DNA of 64,000 nucleotides from Streptosporangiales bacterium (GTDB taxonomy: Bacteria; Actinomycetota; Actinomycetes; Streptosporangiales; WHST01). A model generated the notes under the pieces. That model ran no database searches. It worked only from the letters and a program-made list of their open reading frames with translations, and was not told where the DNA came from. Position 1 is the stretch's first letter. Each line of letters opens with the position of its first letter. Position numbers and translations under genes: made by a program. Shown in pieces: positions 44,574 through 53,868 of the stretch. Where the stretch lies: contig WHST01000002.1 in NCBI GenBank assembly GCA_009379955.1, positions 1 to 64,000 on the forward strand. Reading direction: 5' to 3'.

Positions 44574-45742
44574 CCGTACGGCCCACACTAAATTATGTCC
44601 GCCTAGCGGAGCTAGCAATTGATGGGCAGATCCCTTACGGCATCGTTCAGCCTGGAACACATGTCGACGACGGAGTGCCGATCGTCCGAGTTGGAGATAT
44701 TCGAAATGGAACGATCAATACGGCCAACCCATTGCGAGTCGATCGTCGAATCGCTGCCACTTACAGTCGCACGATCTTAAGGGGAGGGGAGCTGTTGATT
44801 TCTCTTGTCGGAACAGTCGGTGAATGTGCAGTTGTTCCTGAAGAGTTGGTGGGATGGAACGTTGCGCGAGCTGTTGCAGTTGTCCGGCCCGAGGGTATTT
44901 CGTCGCACTGGATGCGATTCTGTCTTGCCTTACCTGAGGTCCGACATAGGCTACAAAGCGTTCTAAACACCACGGTTCAGGCTACGCTGAATCTTAGTGA
45001 TCTCAAGGCACTAGAAATACCAGTTGGAGATGCGGCAACGATGAAAGCGCTCGTCCGAGTTATGGGGGCGCTCGACGACAAGATCGCCGCCAACGCCAAG
45101 CTTGCTCGCACCGCCGATGAACTGGCTGGCGCGATCTTCTTGTCGATGCTGGGCGAGACTGAGTCACTACCTCTAACGGATGTTGCACAGTTCGTGAACG
45201 GCAGAGCGTTCACCAAGGGGGCATGCGGGACTGGACGCGTCGTGATCCGCATCGCGGAGCTAAATTCGGGTATCGGCGGCTCGACGGTGTACAGCGATAT
45301 CGAGCCTGAAGAGAAGTATTTTGCGCGGCCCGGTGATCTGTTGTTCGCTTGGTCAGGATCGTTGACTCTTCGCCGGTGGTTCCGTCCGGAAGGGATTGTG
45401 AACCAACACATATTCAAGGTGATGCCATTTGACGCGTACCCGCTCTGGCTGGTGCACGGTCTGCTCGCCCGCAAGCTCGATGCCTTTAAGGCGATAGCAG
45501 CGGACAAAGCGACGACGATGGGGCACATCCAGCGTCGGCATCTCGACGAAGCGGTCGACGTTCCTGTTCGATCCGCCGTCGAAGGTTACGACCCGATCAT
45601 GTCCGCGCTGTGGCAGAGAGCGCTCGGTGCCGAACAGGAGAACCTGACTCTTGGGGCGACTCGGGATGCCTTGCTGCCGCATCTGATGTCGGGGCGGTTG
45701 CGGGTCAGGGATGCCGAGAAGGCGGTCGAGGAGGTGCTGTAG
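44570..45742 (+). CDS. hsdS: Type I restriction-modification system, S subunit
   Basis: 390 residues from GTG 44570 (GGAGG upstream); ATG 44558 is possible. Two target-recognition domains, residues about 5-160 and 195-350, each followed by a conserved helix ([22 protein letters not shown] and [17 protein letters not shown]). It determines the DNA sequence recognised by the complex. The DNA of the first TRD is visibly AT-richer than the neighbours (many third-position A/T, for example CTAAATTATGTCC and ATATTCGAAATGG), suggesting import by recombination. Confidence 0.93.
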
Positions 45743-48700
45743 ATGACCGGGACATCGGGGATCTCCGAGAGTGATTGGGAGTCCTACGCCGTCGAGACAC
45801 TCGGGGAGCTCGGCTGGCCGCAACTCGACGGAGCCAAGATCGCACCGGGGGCGGGGCATCGCGAGTCGTGGGACGAGCTGGTAATCCCGTCTCGGCTGCT
45901 GGAGGCGTTGCGCAAGTTCAATGCAACCGTGCCGGTCGAGTACCTTCGGCAGGCGCTCGCGGAGATCCTGTCGCCGAAGTCGCAGGACGCGATCACCGAG
46001 AACCATCGCCTCCACACGTACCTGACGGGTGGGTTCCGCGGGATCAGTTACGTCGACGCCGACGGCCTGGAGGTCACGCCGACGATTCGGCTGCTCAGTA
46101 TGGATCCGGACGAGAACGACTGGCTGGCTGTCAACCAAATGACGGTCGTGCGCGGTGACTACCGGCGGCGGTTCGATATCGTGCTGTACTGCAACGGCAT
46201 GCCGGTCAGCATCATCGAGCTGAAGAAGGCCGGCAGCCGCAGCGCCGACGTCGGCTCCGCACATGCACAGCTGCGGACCTACCTGCGTGAGTTCCCGATG
46301 GCCTTCCGGTTCGCGGTCTGCGTGCTGGCGTCGGATGGTGTCACCGCAAAATACGGTACGCCGTTCACCGAACTGCACCACTTCTCGCCATGGAACGTCG
46401 ACGACAGCGGCGCGCCAGTCGCGCTCGGCGAGACCGTCGACGACATCGAGTCCGCAACAGGTCAGGATCTGGCGCTCTACGGGCTTTACAACCAGGACCG
46501 CTTCCTGCAACTCCTCCACTCGTACACCGCGTTCGACGAGGGCGCCGCGGGGCTGCACAAGCGGATCGCCAAGCCGCACCAGTACTTCGCGGTGGCCAAA
46601 GCCATCGGCAGTACCGTGCAGGCGGTCGAGAGCAACGGCAAGGCCGGCGTCGTCTGGCACACCCAGGGCTCCGGCAAGTCGATGGAGATGGAGCTCTACG
46701 CCAACCTCGTCATCCGGCATCCGAAGCTGCTCAACCCCACGATCGTCGTCATCACCGACCGCAAGGAACTCGACGGCCAGCTCTACCAGACCCTGGCGCG
46801 GAGCACCCTCCTTCCGGAGAAGCCGACACTGATCAAGCGTCGTTCCGACCTCAGGGACGAGCTGAGCAACCGGACCACCGGTGGTATCTACTTCACTACG
46901 CTGCAGAAGTTCAGCCGGAGCGAGGACGAGCGGCATGCCGGCACGGATCACCCACTGTTGTCCGACCGCCGCAACATCATCGTCATCGTCGACGAGGCGC
47001 ACCGCAGTCACTACGACGACCTCGACGGCTACGCCCGCCACCTGCGGGACGCCCTGCCCCACGCCACTCTCATCGCCTTCACCGGTACGCCGATCTCGTT
47101 CGCGGACCGCAACACCCGCGCCGTGTTCGGCGACTACATCGACGTCTACGACCTCACCCGCGCCGTCGAGGACGGGGCGACCGTCCCGGTGTACTTCGAG
47201 CCGCGCCTGATCAAGGTCGGACTTGCCGAGGACGTCACCGAGGAGGTTCTCGATGCCGCCGCCGACGAGGCCACCGCTGGTCTCGACGACACCGAGCGGA
47301 CACAGATCGAACAGAGCGTCGCGGTCATCAACGCGGTCTACGGCGCTCCCGAGCGCATCGCGGCGCTAGCGGAGAACATCGTCGACCACTGGGAGAACCG
47401 ACGCGACCGAATGCACAAGTTCGTCGAGGCGCCAGGCAAGGCGCTGATCGTCGGCGCGACCCGGAAGATCTGCGCAGACCTGTACGCCGCGATCGTCGCC
47501 CTACGACCCCAGTGGCACGCCGACCAGCTGGACAAGGGCCTGATCAAAGTCGTCTATTCCGGTTCCGCCTCCGACCAGCCGCCGATCTCCGACCATGTGC
47601 GGCGCGAATCCGCCAACGCCACGATCAAAGAGCGACTCAAGGACGACGATGACGAGCTCCAGCTCGTCATCGTCAAGGACATGATGCTCACCGGGTATGA
47701 CTCGCCGCCGCTGCACACGCTCTACCTCGACCGCCCGCTCAAGGGCGCCCTGCTCATGCAGACCCTCGCGCGAGTCAACCGCACGTTCCGCGGCAAGGAG
47801 GACGGGCTGCTCGTCGCGTACGCCCCGCTCGCCGACAACCTGCAGAAGGCGCTCGCTGAATACACCAGCACCGACCAGGAGAACAAGCCACTCGGACGCA
47901 ATGTAGAAGAAGCCAGCGCCCTCACCGTCGAGCTGCTCACCAAGATCCGCAGCATGCTCGCGGAGCACGACTGGCGGGCCGATCTCGCGAAGGGCGGTAA
48001 GCGCCCGTACCAGCGTGCGGTACACGCGACTGTCAACTACATCCGAAACCCGGCTACTCCCGGCAACCAGGTGGCAGAAAGCGAGAGCACACTCGCCGCC
48101 GGGTATCGACGGCTGTCCGGCCAGCTCTCCCGGGCGTGGGCTCTCTGCTCAGGCTCCCAAGACATGCATGGGCTACGTCCGGAGGCGGCGTTCTACGAAG
48201 AGGTCCGCGTCTGGATGGCCAAGTACGATGCCGAGGACCGGCACTCCCGTGGGGAACCGATCCCGGACGATATCCGCCGCCTGCTCGGCGGGCTCATCGC
48301 GGAGTCGACGGCGTCGGGGGATGTCCTCGACATCTACGACGCCGCGGGGATGCCCAAGCCGAGCCTGGACGACCTGAACCCCGCCTTCTTGGCCAAGGCA
48401 CAACGGGCACGCAACCCTCACCTCGCCATCGAGGCGCTGCGCAAGCTCGTCATCGAGGAGTCCGACAAGGCCACCCGCACGAACGTCGTGCGACAGCGGG
48501 CGTTCTCCGAGCGCGTCACTGAGCTCATGAACAGGTACACCAACCAGCAGCTCACCTCCGCCGAGGTCATCGCCGAGCTCGTCGAGCTCGCCAAGGAGGT
48601 CGCCGCCGAGAAGGACCGAGGTACGCGCTTCACCCCGCCACTTGGCACCGACGAGCTGGCCTTCTACGACGCCGTCGCGCAGAACGAGTCGGCAGTAGAG

Positions 48701-48934
48701 ATCCAGGGGGAGGGCGTGCTCGCCGAGATTGCCAGGGAACTAGTTGGCGTCATGCGCCGGGACGTGCGCACGGACTGGACCGTACGTGAGGACGTTCGGG
48801 CCAAGCTGCGCTCGTCGATCAAGCGGCTCCTCGTGAAGCACGGCTACCCGCCGGACAAGCAGCCGGCCGCGATCAAGCTGGTCATGGAGCAGATGGAGAC
48901 CATGGCTCCGCGCTACGCGGAAGAGCGGCGTTGA
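45743..48934 (+). CDS. hsdR: Type I restriction enzyme R subunit
   Basis: 1063 residues from ATG 45743, starting right after the hsdS stop. Nuclease domain: [21 protein letters not shown], around residues 140-165, with D and the E-x-K pair. Motor: Walker [13 protein letters not shown]-like WHTQGSGKS near residue 305, [10 protein letters not shown] (DEAH box) and AFTGTPI. The later helical part binds HsdM. It cuts DNA after ATP-driven translocation from an unmodified site. Together with hsdM/hsdS and the fusion gene it forms a complete system. Confidence 0.95.
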   Translation: MTGTSGISESDWESYAVETLGELGWPQLDGAKIAPGAGHRESWDELVIPSRLLEALRKFNATVPVEYLRQALAEILSPKSQDAITENHRLHTYLTGGFRGISYVDADGLEVTPTIRLLSMDPDENDWLAVNQMTVVRGDYRRRFDIVLYCNGMPVSIIELKKAGSRSADVGSAHAQLRTYLREFPMAFRFAVCVLASDGVTAKYGTPFTELHHFSPWNVDDSGAPVALGETVDDIESATGQDLALYGLYNQDRFLQLLHSYTAFDEGAAGLHKRIAKPHQYFAVAKAIGSTVQAVESNGKAGVVWHTQGSGKSMEMELYANLVIRHPKLLNPTIVVITDRKELDGQLYQTLARSTLLPEKPTLIKRRSDLRDELSNRTTGGIYFTTLQKFSRSEDERHAGTDHPLLSDRRNIIVIVDEAHRSHYDDLDGYARHLRDALPHATLIAFTGTPISFADRNTRAVFGDYIDVYDLTRAVEDGATVPVYFEPRLIKVGLAEDVTEEVLDAAADEATAGLDDTERTQIEQSVAVINAVYGAPERIAALAENIVDHWENRRDRMHKFVEAPGKALIVGATRKICADLYAAIVALRPQWHADQLDKGLIKVVYSGSASDQPPISDHVRRESANATIKERLKDDDDELQLVIVKDMMLTGYDSPPLHTLYLDRPLKGALLMQTLARVNRTFRGKEDGLLVAYAPLADNLQKALAEYTSTDQENKPLGRNVEEASALTVELLTKIRSMLAEHDWRADLAKGGKRPYQRAVHATVNYIRNPATPGNQVAESESTLAAGYRRLSGQLSRAWALCSGSQDMHGLRPEAAFYEEVRVWMAKYDAEDRHSRGEPIPDDIRRLLGGLIAESTASGDVLDIYDAAGMPKPSLDDLNPAFLAKAQRARNPHLAIEALRKLVIEESDKATRTNVVRQRAFSERVTELMNRYTNQQLTSAEVIAELVELAKEVAAEKDRGTRFTPPLGTDELAFYDAVAQNESAVEIQGEGVLAEIARELVGVMRRDVRTDWTVREDVRAKLRSSIKRLLVKHGYPPDKQPAAIKLVMEQMETMAPRYAEERR

Positions 48935-49060
48935 GTTCGGGGAGATGAGGCACCATGAAGTTGTCGCGGGCGAGGGGTGGCTCGGGCAGCATGCTCGAGT
49001 AGGCGTTGGACCGACCAGCGAGGAGCGAGGAGCGGGACGTGACGATCCGGAAGGTGTGCT

Positions 49061-49327
49061 GTGACCGCACTCGATGACTTGCAGGCAGGGGCCCACACCG
49101 CCAGGGCCGGACTGGACGACTCGCTGGCAGCTGTGGCGGACCTGGACAAGAGCACTGAAGACGTAGCTGGTCAGTTCGCCGCGCTCGGGCAGGAGAGTAG
49201 CGCGCAGATCCTCACCCAGGGTGCGGCAGTGCGCCTGGCGACCGTGCAGGAGATGCTCGCGAACGCTCAGCGGGAGCTCGACACTTTTGTCGACGACTGT
49301 GAGCGGGCAAAGGGTGGCGGTGGTTGA
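49061..49327 (+). CDS. Small helical protein upstream of EndoU toxin
   Basis: 88 residues from GTG 49061. It is a helical hairpin: LDDLQAGAHTARAGLDDSL, LAAVADLDKSTEDVAGQF, and ATVQEMLANAQRELDTFV, ending in a Gly run. This form resembles WXG100-like or DUF6244-like partners of toxins. It is in the same reading frame as the EndoU ORF that follows; only one TGA (49325-49327) and 29 codons separate the two. It probably helps to export or neutralise the toxin. The 126 bp before it contain no gene. Confidence 0.65.
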   Translation: MTALDDLQAGAHTARAGLDDSLAAVADLDKSTEDVAGQFAALGQESSAQILTQGAAVRLATVQEMLANAQRELDTFVDDCERAKGGGG

Positions 49328-49353
49328 CTGCCGCGAAGTGCAGGACCGCCAGC

Positions 49354-49401
49354 AACTGGATACAGAACCTCGTCGAGAACTGGATACAGAACCTCGTCGA
49401 G
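49354..49401 (+). repeat. Perfect 24-bp tandem duplication in the toxin leader
   Basis: Bases 49354-49377 and 49378-49401 are identical. In the frame beginning at TTG 49324 they code for NWIQNLVE twice; in the EndoU frame they code for TGYRTSSR and TGYRTSSS. The duplication lies exactly where the reading frame of the toxin is unclear. Confidence 0.85.
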
Positions 49402-49414
49402 CGCAGCGGGTCCC

Positions 49415-49804
49415 ATGACGGGATGGGAAGCGGCACATGCATTCGGTCACCGACCGAACCTGGCGTTGCTGCACCTACCCGACAAGCGACTGGCCCACAT
49501 CCTCGACGGTGACCAGTACGGCGGTGGTCACCGGCACGGTACCGGGATCCCTGGTAAGTCCGAGTTTCCAGCGACCTGGAGCGACCAGACTGCCGCCTCG
49601 TTCATCAGGGCCACGGCCCGTGCACCGCAAAGGGTCGTCTACACCGCGGCTCGAGGACGTCGCGTGGAGCAGTGGCGTTGCGAACGCGAGTGGGACGGCG
49701 TCGTCGTTGTGTCGATCGTGCATGGTGATGGACACGTGCACACTGCATGGCCGTTGCCGGGTGGGCGTGGGGTCGTGGACAACCCGAGAGGAATCGAAGG
49801 ATGA
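49415..49804 (+). CDS. EndoU-family nuclease toxin
   Basis: 129 residues from ATG 49415. The bacterial EndoU domain is almost the whole protein: LAHILDGDQYGGGHRHGTG, GKSEFPATWSD, a middle strand DGVVVVSIVHGDG and HTAWPLPG. His28, His39 or His41 and Lys48 could be the catalytic triad. EndoU toxins cleave RNA (in some CdiA toxins tRNA). The stop overlaps the immunity gene (ATGA). The true N-terminus may lie upstream in another frame (TTG 49324), so a frameshift is possible. There is no long carrier protein in this locus. Confidence 0.8.
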   Translation: MTGWEAAHAFGHRPNLALLHLPDKRLAHILDGDQYGGGHRHGTGIPGKSEFPATWSDQTAASFIRATARAPQRVVYTAARGRRVEQWRCEREWDGVVVVSIVHGDGHVHTAWPLPGGRGVVDNPRGIEG

Positions 49805-50094
49805 GCGAGTACGCGACTAGCAGCCCGGAGTTCATCTCGGCCGTCGACGCGTTACCTGAGACGTTCGCGACACGCCTCGACGACGAGAGCCTCTATGTCG
49901 TGCGTACCGCGTTCCAGGCGGGTGAATGGGGCGAGGGACTGGAGGAGCTCGTCGTCCGCCTCGCGCACCGCGAGTCGGTGGTCACGAGTGCTGAACGGGA
50001 TCAGCTCGCGGCCCTGTACGGGACAGCCGGTCTGAGCGCGGACCTACTCGATGAGCTGACGATCGAGGACGTTTCGCGGGGCTTCCCCCCGTGA
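49801..50094 (+). CDS. Probable immunity protein to EndoU toxin
   Basis: 97 residues from ATG 49801, overlapping the toxin stop. The protein is acidic and helical (FATRLDDESLYVVRTAFQAG, EGLEELVVRLAHRESVV, DLLDELTIEDVS). I do not recognise a named family; the assignment rests on the tight overlap, small size, acidity and the universal need for an antidote beside such a toxin. It ends the island; 200 bp without a gene follow. Confidence 0.65.
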   Translation: MSEYATSSPEFISAVDALPETFATRLDDESLYVVRTAFQAGEWGEGLEELVVRLAHRESVVTSAERDQLAALYGTAGLSADLLDELTIEDVSRGFPP

Positions 50095-50296
50095 TTCCGG
50101 GGTTACCTCATGCTGCAGCTGGTGGGAACCCCCGAATCGCGAGGTGCAGAGCTGTACGGAGGTGATGAGCCCGGCCGCATCCCTGACTGGCCCCTGACCG
50201 GCCGCTCCTCGCCGGCTGACCGGACGGCCGGGGTCGATGCGCGCCTGTGACCGGGCGCTGGTTACCGTGTGCGAGGCGAGGGAAAGGACCACGACG

Positions 50297-50470
50297 GTGA
50301 CGCTCGATCCGTGGCTGTTGGACGTGTTGGCATGCCCGGCCTGCAAGGCGCCGTTGCGTGCCCTCGACGAGACCGGGGAGCTCGCGTGTACGAGCGAGAC
50401 CTGCGGCCTGGTCTACCCGGTGCGTGACGACGTGCCCGTGCTGCTGGTCGACGAGGCGCGCCGACCGTGA
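50297..50470 (+). CDS. Trm112-like zinc-ribbon protein (UPF0434)
   Basis: 57 residues from GTG 50297, with GGAAAGGA upstream. WLLDVLACPACKAPL and LACTSETCGLVYPVRDDVPVLL, four Cys in two pairs, match Trm112-type zinc ribbons. In actinobacteria this gene usually follows phosphomannomutase and precedes the SIS gene, and here also overlaps it (GTGA at 50467). Methyltransferase-partner activity is known for eukaryotic Trm112; in bacteria the partner is unclear. Confidence 0.9.
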   Translation: MTLDPWLLDVLACPACKAPLRALDETGELACTSETCGLVYPVRDDVPVLLVDEARRP

Positions 50471-51609
50471 CCGTGCAGATCGACGAGTCGGTGCTCGACG
50501 ACCCCGAGCGGTTGGCCGATGCCGATCCTGGGGCGATGCTCCGCGTGGTCGCGGGATCGGGAGCGCAGGTGCGTGAGGCGTCCGCGCTGGCGATGGAGGC
50601 AGGCGTCGACCGGCTCGCGAACGAGGGACCGTCGCGCAGCTGCATCCTCACCGGCATCGGGAGCTCGTCCGCTCCCGTGGCGCTCGTTCGTGCCGTCGTC
50701 GGCGACGACGCGCCGCTGCCGCTGATCACGCATCCCGGTGGTCGGCTGCCGCGCTGGGTCGGGCCGCTCGACACGGTGTTCGCGGTGTCGCGTTCCGGTA
50801 CGGCGATCGAGACGCTGCAGGCGGTCGAGGACGCGGGCCGGCGCGGCTGCGGGCTCGTCGTCGTCGCGCGTCCAGGGTCGCCGCTTGAGGAGCTGGCCAG
50901 GCGCTTCCGCGGCCTGTTCGTCGCGGCAGACCGGACGCCGCGGCACACCAGGTCCAGCCTGTGGCACCTGGCGGTCCCGCTGCTGATGGCCGCCGACCGG
51001 CTCGGCGTCACCAGCGTGCCGGGCGAGATCCTCGCGACGACCGCCGACATCCTCGACCGCGTGGCCGAGGGCTGCCGCCCGGACAGCGAGTCGTTCGTCA
51101 ACCCGGCCAAGAAGCTCGCCGTCGACCTCGCCGGCAGCCTTCCCGTGGTGTGGGGCAGCGGCGAGGTGGGCGCGTTCGCCGCCGAACGCTTCGTCCGGCA
51201 GCTCGCCGCCAACGCCAAGTACCCGGGCGTGCAGTCGCGGCTGCGCGACGTCGCCCACGGCGGGGTCGCCCTGCTCGACGGACCGTTCGCCAGGCGCTCC
51301 GACGCCGACATGTTCCGCGACCGCGTCGACGACGACGGCGACACCGAGATGCGCATCCGACTGGTGCTGCTGCGCGACGACGCCGAGCCCGAGGACGACC
51401 GGCAGCGTCGCGCCGCCGCCGGCGTGCTCGCCGACGCGCGCGGCGTGCCCGTCCACGAGGTCGCGGCCGAGGGGTTGCATCCGCTGGAGCGGCTGGGCAG
51501 CCTCGTCGGGCTGACCGACTTCGTCACCGTCTACCTGGCGCTCTGCGTCGGCGTCGACCCCACGCCGACGCGCGCCGTGCTCGAGCTCAAGGACCGGGTG
51601 CGGCAATGA
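50467..51609 (+). CDS. SIS-domain protein (TobH / sugar-phosphate isomerase-like)
   Basis: 380 residues from GTG 50467. Two SIS-like halves: CILTGIGSSSAPVALVRAV and later VFAVSRSGTAIETLQAVEDA with the Ser/Thr sugar-phosphate loops, then a second half from VVWGSGEVGAFAAERFVRQL. It is the homologue of the mycobacterial gene between manB and manA. The family resembles bifunctional phosphoglucose/phosphomannose isomerases, but the activity is not established. The next gene follows after 34 bp. Confidence 0.87.
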   Translation: MTVQIDESVLDDPERLADADPGAMLRVVAGSGAQVREASALAMEAGVDRLANEGPSRSCILTGIGSSSAPVALVRAVVGDDAPLPLITHPGGRLPRWVGPLDTVFAVSRSGTAIETLQAVEDAGRRGCGLVVVARPGSPLEELARRFRGLFVAADRTPRHTRSSLWHLAVPLLMAADRLGVTSVPGEILATTADILDRVAEGCRPDSESFVNPAKKLAVDLAGSLPVVWGSGEVGAFAAERFVRQLAANAKYPGVQSRLRDVAHGGVALLDGPFARRSDADMFRDRVDDDGDTEMRIRLVLLRDDAEPEDDRQRRAAAGVLADARGVPVHEVAAEGLHPLERLGSLVGLTDFVTVYLALCVGVDPTPTRAVLELKDRVRQ

Positions 51610-51643
51610 CCGACACACTGAGGCGGACCACGGGAGCGGGCTG

Positions 51644-52606
51644 ATGGCGGCAGGCGGCGGTACCAAGGCGATCGTGGCGGCCCTGCTCGCCAACCTGGGC
51701 ATCGCGGTGAGCAAGTTCGTGGCGTTCGGGTTCACCATGTCGTCGTCGCTGCTGGCGGAGGGGATCCACTCCTGCGCCGACTCGGGCAACCAGGCCCTGC
51801 TGCTGCTCGGTGGCAAGCGCGCCAAGCGTGACGCGGACGAGCAGCACCCGTTCGGGTACGGGCGCGAGCGCTACATCTACGCGTTCGTCGTGTCGATCGT
51901 GCTGTTCAGCCTCGGCGGTCTCTTCGCCCTGTACGAGGGCTACCACAAGATCCACGAGGCGCTCGAGCATCCGGGCCCGATGGAGCACTGGTACTGGGCC
52001 GTGGGCGTCCTGTCGGTCGCGATCGTCCTCGAGTCGTTCTCGTTCCGCACCGCGATCGTCGAGTCCAACCACGTCAGGGGCAGGGCGACCTGGGTGCAGT
52101 TCGTCCGTCGCGCCAAGGCGCCTGAGCTCCCGGTCGTGCTGCTCGAGGACCTCGGCGCGCTCGTCGGCCTGGTCCTCGCGCTGCTGGGCGTCGTGGCCTC
52201 GGTGGTCACCGGCAACACGGTCTTCGACGGCATCGGCACCCTCTGCATCGGCGTGCTGCTCGTGGTCATCGCGGTCATCCTCGCGATCGAGACCAAGAGC
52301 CTGCTGCTCGGCGAGTCGGCGACCGCCGACCAGGTGCGGGCGATCCGCGCCGCGATCGAGACCGAGTCGACGGTCGACCGCGTCATCCACCTGCGCACCC
52401 TGCACCTCGGTCCCGAGGAGCTGCTCGTCGCGGCCAAGGTGGCCATCGGCTCCGACCAGTCGGCGTCCGACATCGCCGAGGCGATCGACGCCGCGGAGGC
52501 ACGTATCCGCGAGGCGGTGCCGGTCACCACCGTGATCTACATCGAGCCCGACCTCGACCGCACGCCGTCTCCGGCCGCACCGGCGAAGGACAGCGCCGCG
52601 CCGTGA
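51644..52606 (+). CDS. Cation diffusion facilitator (CDF) family transporter
   Basis: 320 residues. Six membrane helices: AIVAALLANLGIAVSKFVAFG and the following EGIHSCADSGNQALLLLGGKRA, where H-x3-D in the second helix is a metal site; LEDLGALVGLVLALLGVVA is helix V with D. The C-terminal cytoplasmic domain (about 230-300) is the metal-binding ferredoxin-like fold. CDF proteins export Zn, Mn, Fe or Co. The stop overlaps the start of manA (GTGA at 52603), so both are translated together. Mn or Zn supply to ManA, a zinc enzyme, may explain the link. Confidence 0.9.
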   Translation: MAAGGGTKAIVAALLANLGIAVSKFVAFGFTMSSSLLAEGIHSCADSGNQALLLLGGKRAKRDADEQHPFGYGRERYIYAFVVSIVLFSLGGLFALYEGYHKIHEALEHPGPMEHWYWAVGVLSVAIVLESFSFRTAIVESNHVRGRATWVQFVRRAKAPELPVVLLEDLGALVGLVLALLGVVASVVTGNTVFDGIGTLCIGVLLVVIAVILAIETKSLLLGESATADQVRAIRAAIETESTVDRVIHLRTLHLGPEELLVAAKVAIGSDQSASDIAEAIDAAEARIREAVPVTTVIYIEPDLDRTPSPAAPAKDSAAP

Positions 52607-53865
52607 TCGTGGAGCTGGCGAACCCGGTCCAGCCGTATCCCTGGGGTTCGCGTACGGTCATCGCCGAGCTGCTCGGCGAGCCCGTTCCGGCACCTGGGCC
52701 GCAGGCCGAGCTCTGGCTCGGCGCGCATCCCCGGGCGCCGTCGCGGGTCGGCGGCATCGCGCTGTCCGAGGTGATCGCCGACGACCCCGGGTCGACGCTC
52801 GGCGCCGCGGTGACGGCCGAGTTCGGGCCGCGGCTGCCGTTCCTGCTCAAGGTGCTCGCCGCGGACTCGCCGCTGTCGCTGCAGGTGCATCCGTCGCCCG
52901 CACAGGCGCGCGAGGGGTACGCGGGCGAGGAGGCGGCGGGCGTGCCCGTCGACGCCGACCACCGCAACTACCGCGACGACTGGCCCAAGCCGGAGCTCAT
53001 CTGCGCGTTGACCGACTTCGATGGCCTGTGCGGGTTCCGCGATCCGGAGTCGTCGCGCCGGCTGTTCGAGCTGCTGGTACGCCACGGCGCGCGCGTCCTG
53101 CGCCCGTACGCGGACGCGCTCGAGCCAGGTGCGGACCTCGGCGCGCTCGTCGCCCGGCTGCTCACGGCGGATCCCGCGCACGCGGACGCGCTCGTGACCG
53201 AGGTCGCGCGGGCGTCCGCCTCCGTGTCCGAGTCGGGCGAGGCGGACCTCGCCTGGGCCGTCGACCTCGCGGCCGCGTACCCGGGCGACCCGGGCGTCGT
53301 GGTGGCGCTGCTGCTCCACCACGTCAGGCTGGCGCCAGGGGAGGCCCTGTACCTGCCGGCGGGCAACCTGCACGCGTACCTGCACGGCGCGGGCGTCGAG
53401 GTCATGGCCGCGTCCGACAACGTCCTCCGCGGCGGGCTCACGGGCAAGCACATCGACGTGCCGGAGCTGCTGCGCGTGCTCGACGCCCGGCCCGTCGACG
53501 TCGACGTGCTCCGCCCGCGGGTGGACGGGGCCGAGGCCGTCTACGACACCGCGGCGCGGCACTTCCGGCTGTCGTGCATCGACGTGTCGGCGGAGCCGGT
53601 CACGCTGCCGGGCGGTGGGCCGCAGATCCTGCTGTGCGTCGCCGGCACCGCCGAGGTCCGCGCCGGTGACGAGCACGTCACGTTACGCGGCGGTCGCGCA
53701 GCGTTCGTCGGGGCGGCGACCGCGTGTGCGGTCCTGTCCGGCTCGGGCCGCGTCTACCGGGCGACCGTGGGGCACGGGGTGACCTTACGAAGCGGCAACG
53801 AGACCGGCGAAGGACCCGACGGCGCGGCGGCGCACGGTAGCGTACCGCCGGGGAGGGGCAACTAG
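52603..53865 (+). CDS. manA: Mannose-6-phosphate isomerase, class I
   Basis: 420 residues from GTG 52603. PYPWGSRTVIAELLG, then the zinc ligands in LQVHPSPAQA (Gln and His), WPKPELICAL (Glu) and the later LPAGNLHAYLHGAGVEVMAASDNVLRGG (His). Class I PMI interconverts fructose-6- and mannose-6-phosphate. Together with manB (36.1 kb) and manC (22.8 kb) it completes the route to GDP-mannose. The stop is 3 bp before the following gene. Confidence 0.93.
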   Translation: MIVELANPVQPYPWGSRTVIAELLGEPVPAPGPQAELWLGAHPRAPSRVGGIALSEVIADDPGSTLGAAVTAEFGPRLPFLLKVLAADSPLSLQVHPSPAQAREGYAGEEAAGVPVDADHRNYRDDWPKPELICALTDFDGLCGFRDPESSRRLFELLVRHGARVLRPYADALEPGADLGALVARLLTADPAHADALVTEVARASASVSESGEADLAWAVDLAAAYPGDPGVVVALLLHHVRLAPGEALYLPAGNLHAYLHGAGVEVMAASDNVLRGGLTGKHIDVPELLRVLDARPVDVDVLRPRVDGAEAVYDTAARHFRLSCIDVSAEPVTLPGGGPQILLCVAGTAEVRAGDEHVTLRGGRAAFVGAATACAVLSGSGRVYRATVGHGVTLRSGNETGEGPDGAAAHGSVPPGRGN

Positions 53866-53868
53866 ACG

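Noticed and set aside
49354-49401. Tandem 24-bp repeat considered as attachment-site duplication
   Set aside because: Only two adjacent copies within the toxin leader, with no integrase and no tRNA near.
50095-50296. Gap at the right end of the island searched for tRNA or att site
   Set aside because: No cloverleaf, no repeat shared with the left border, and no gene found.
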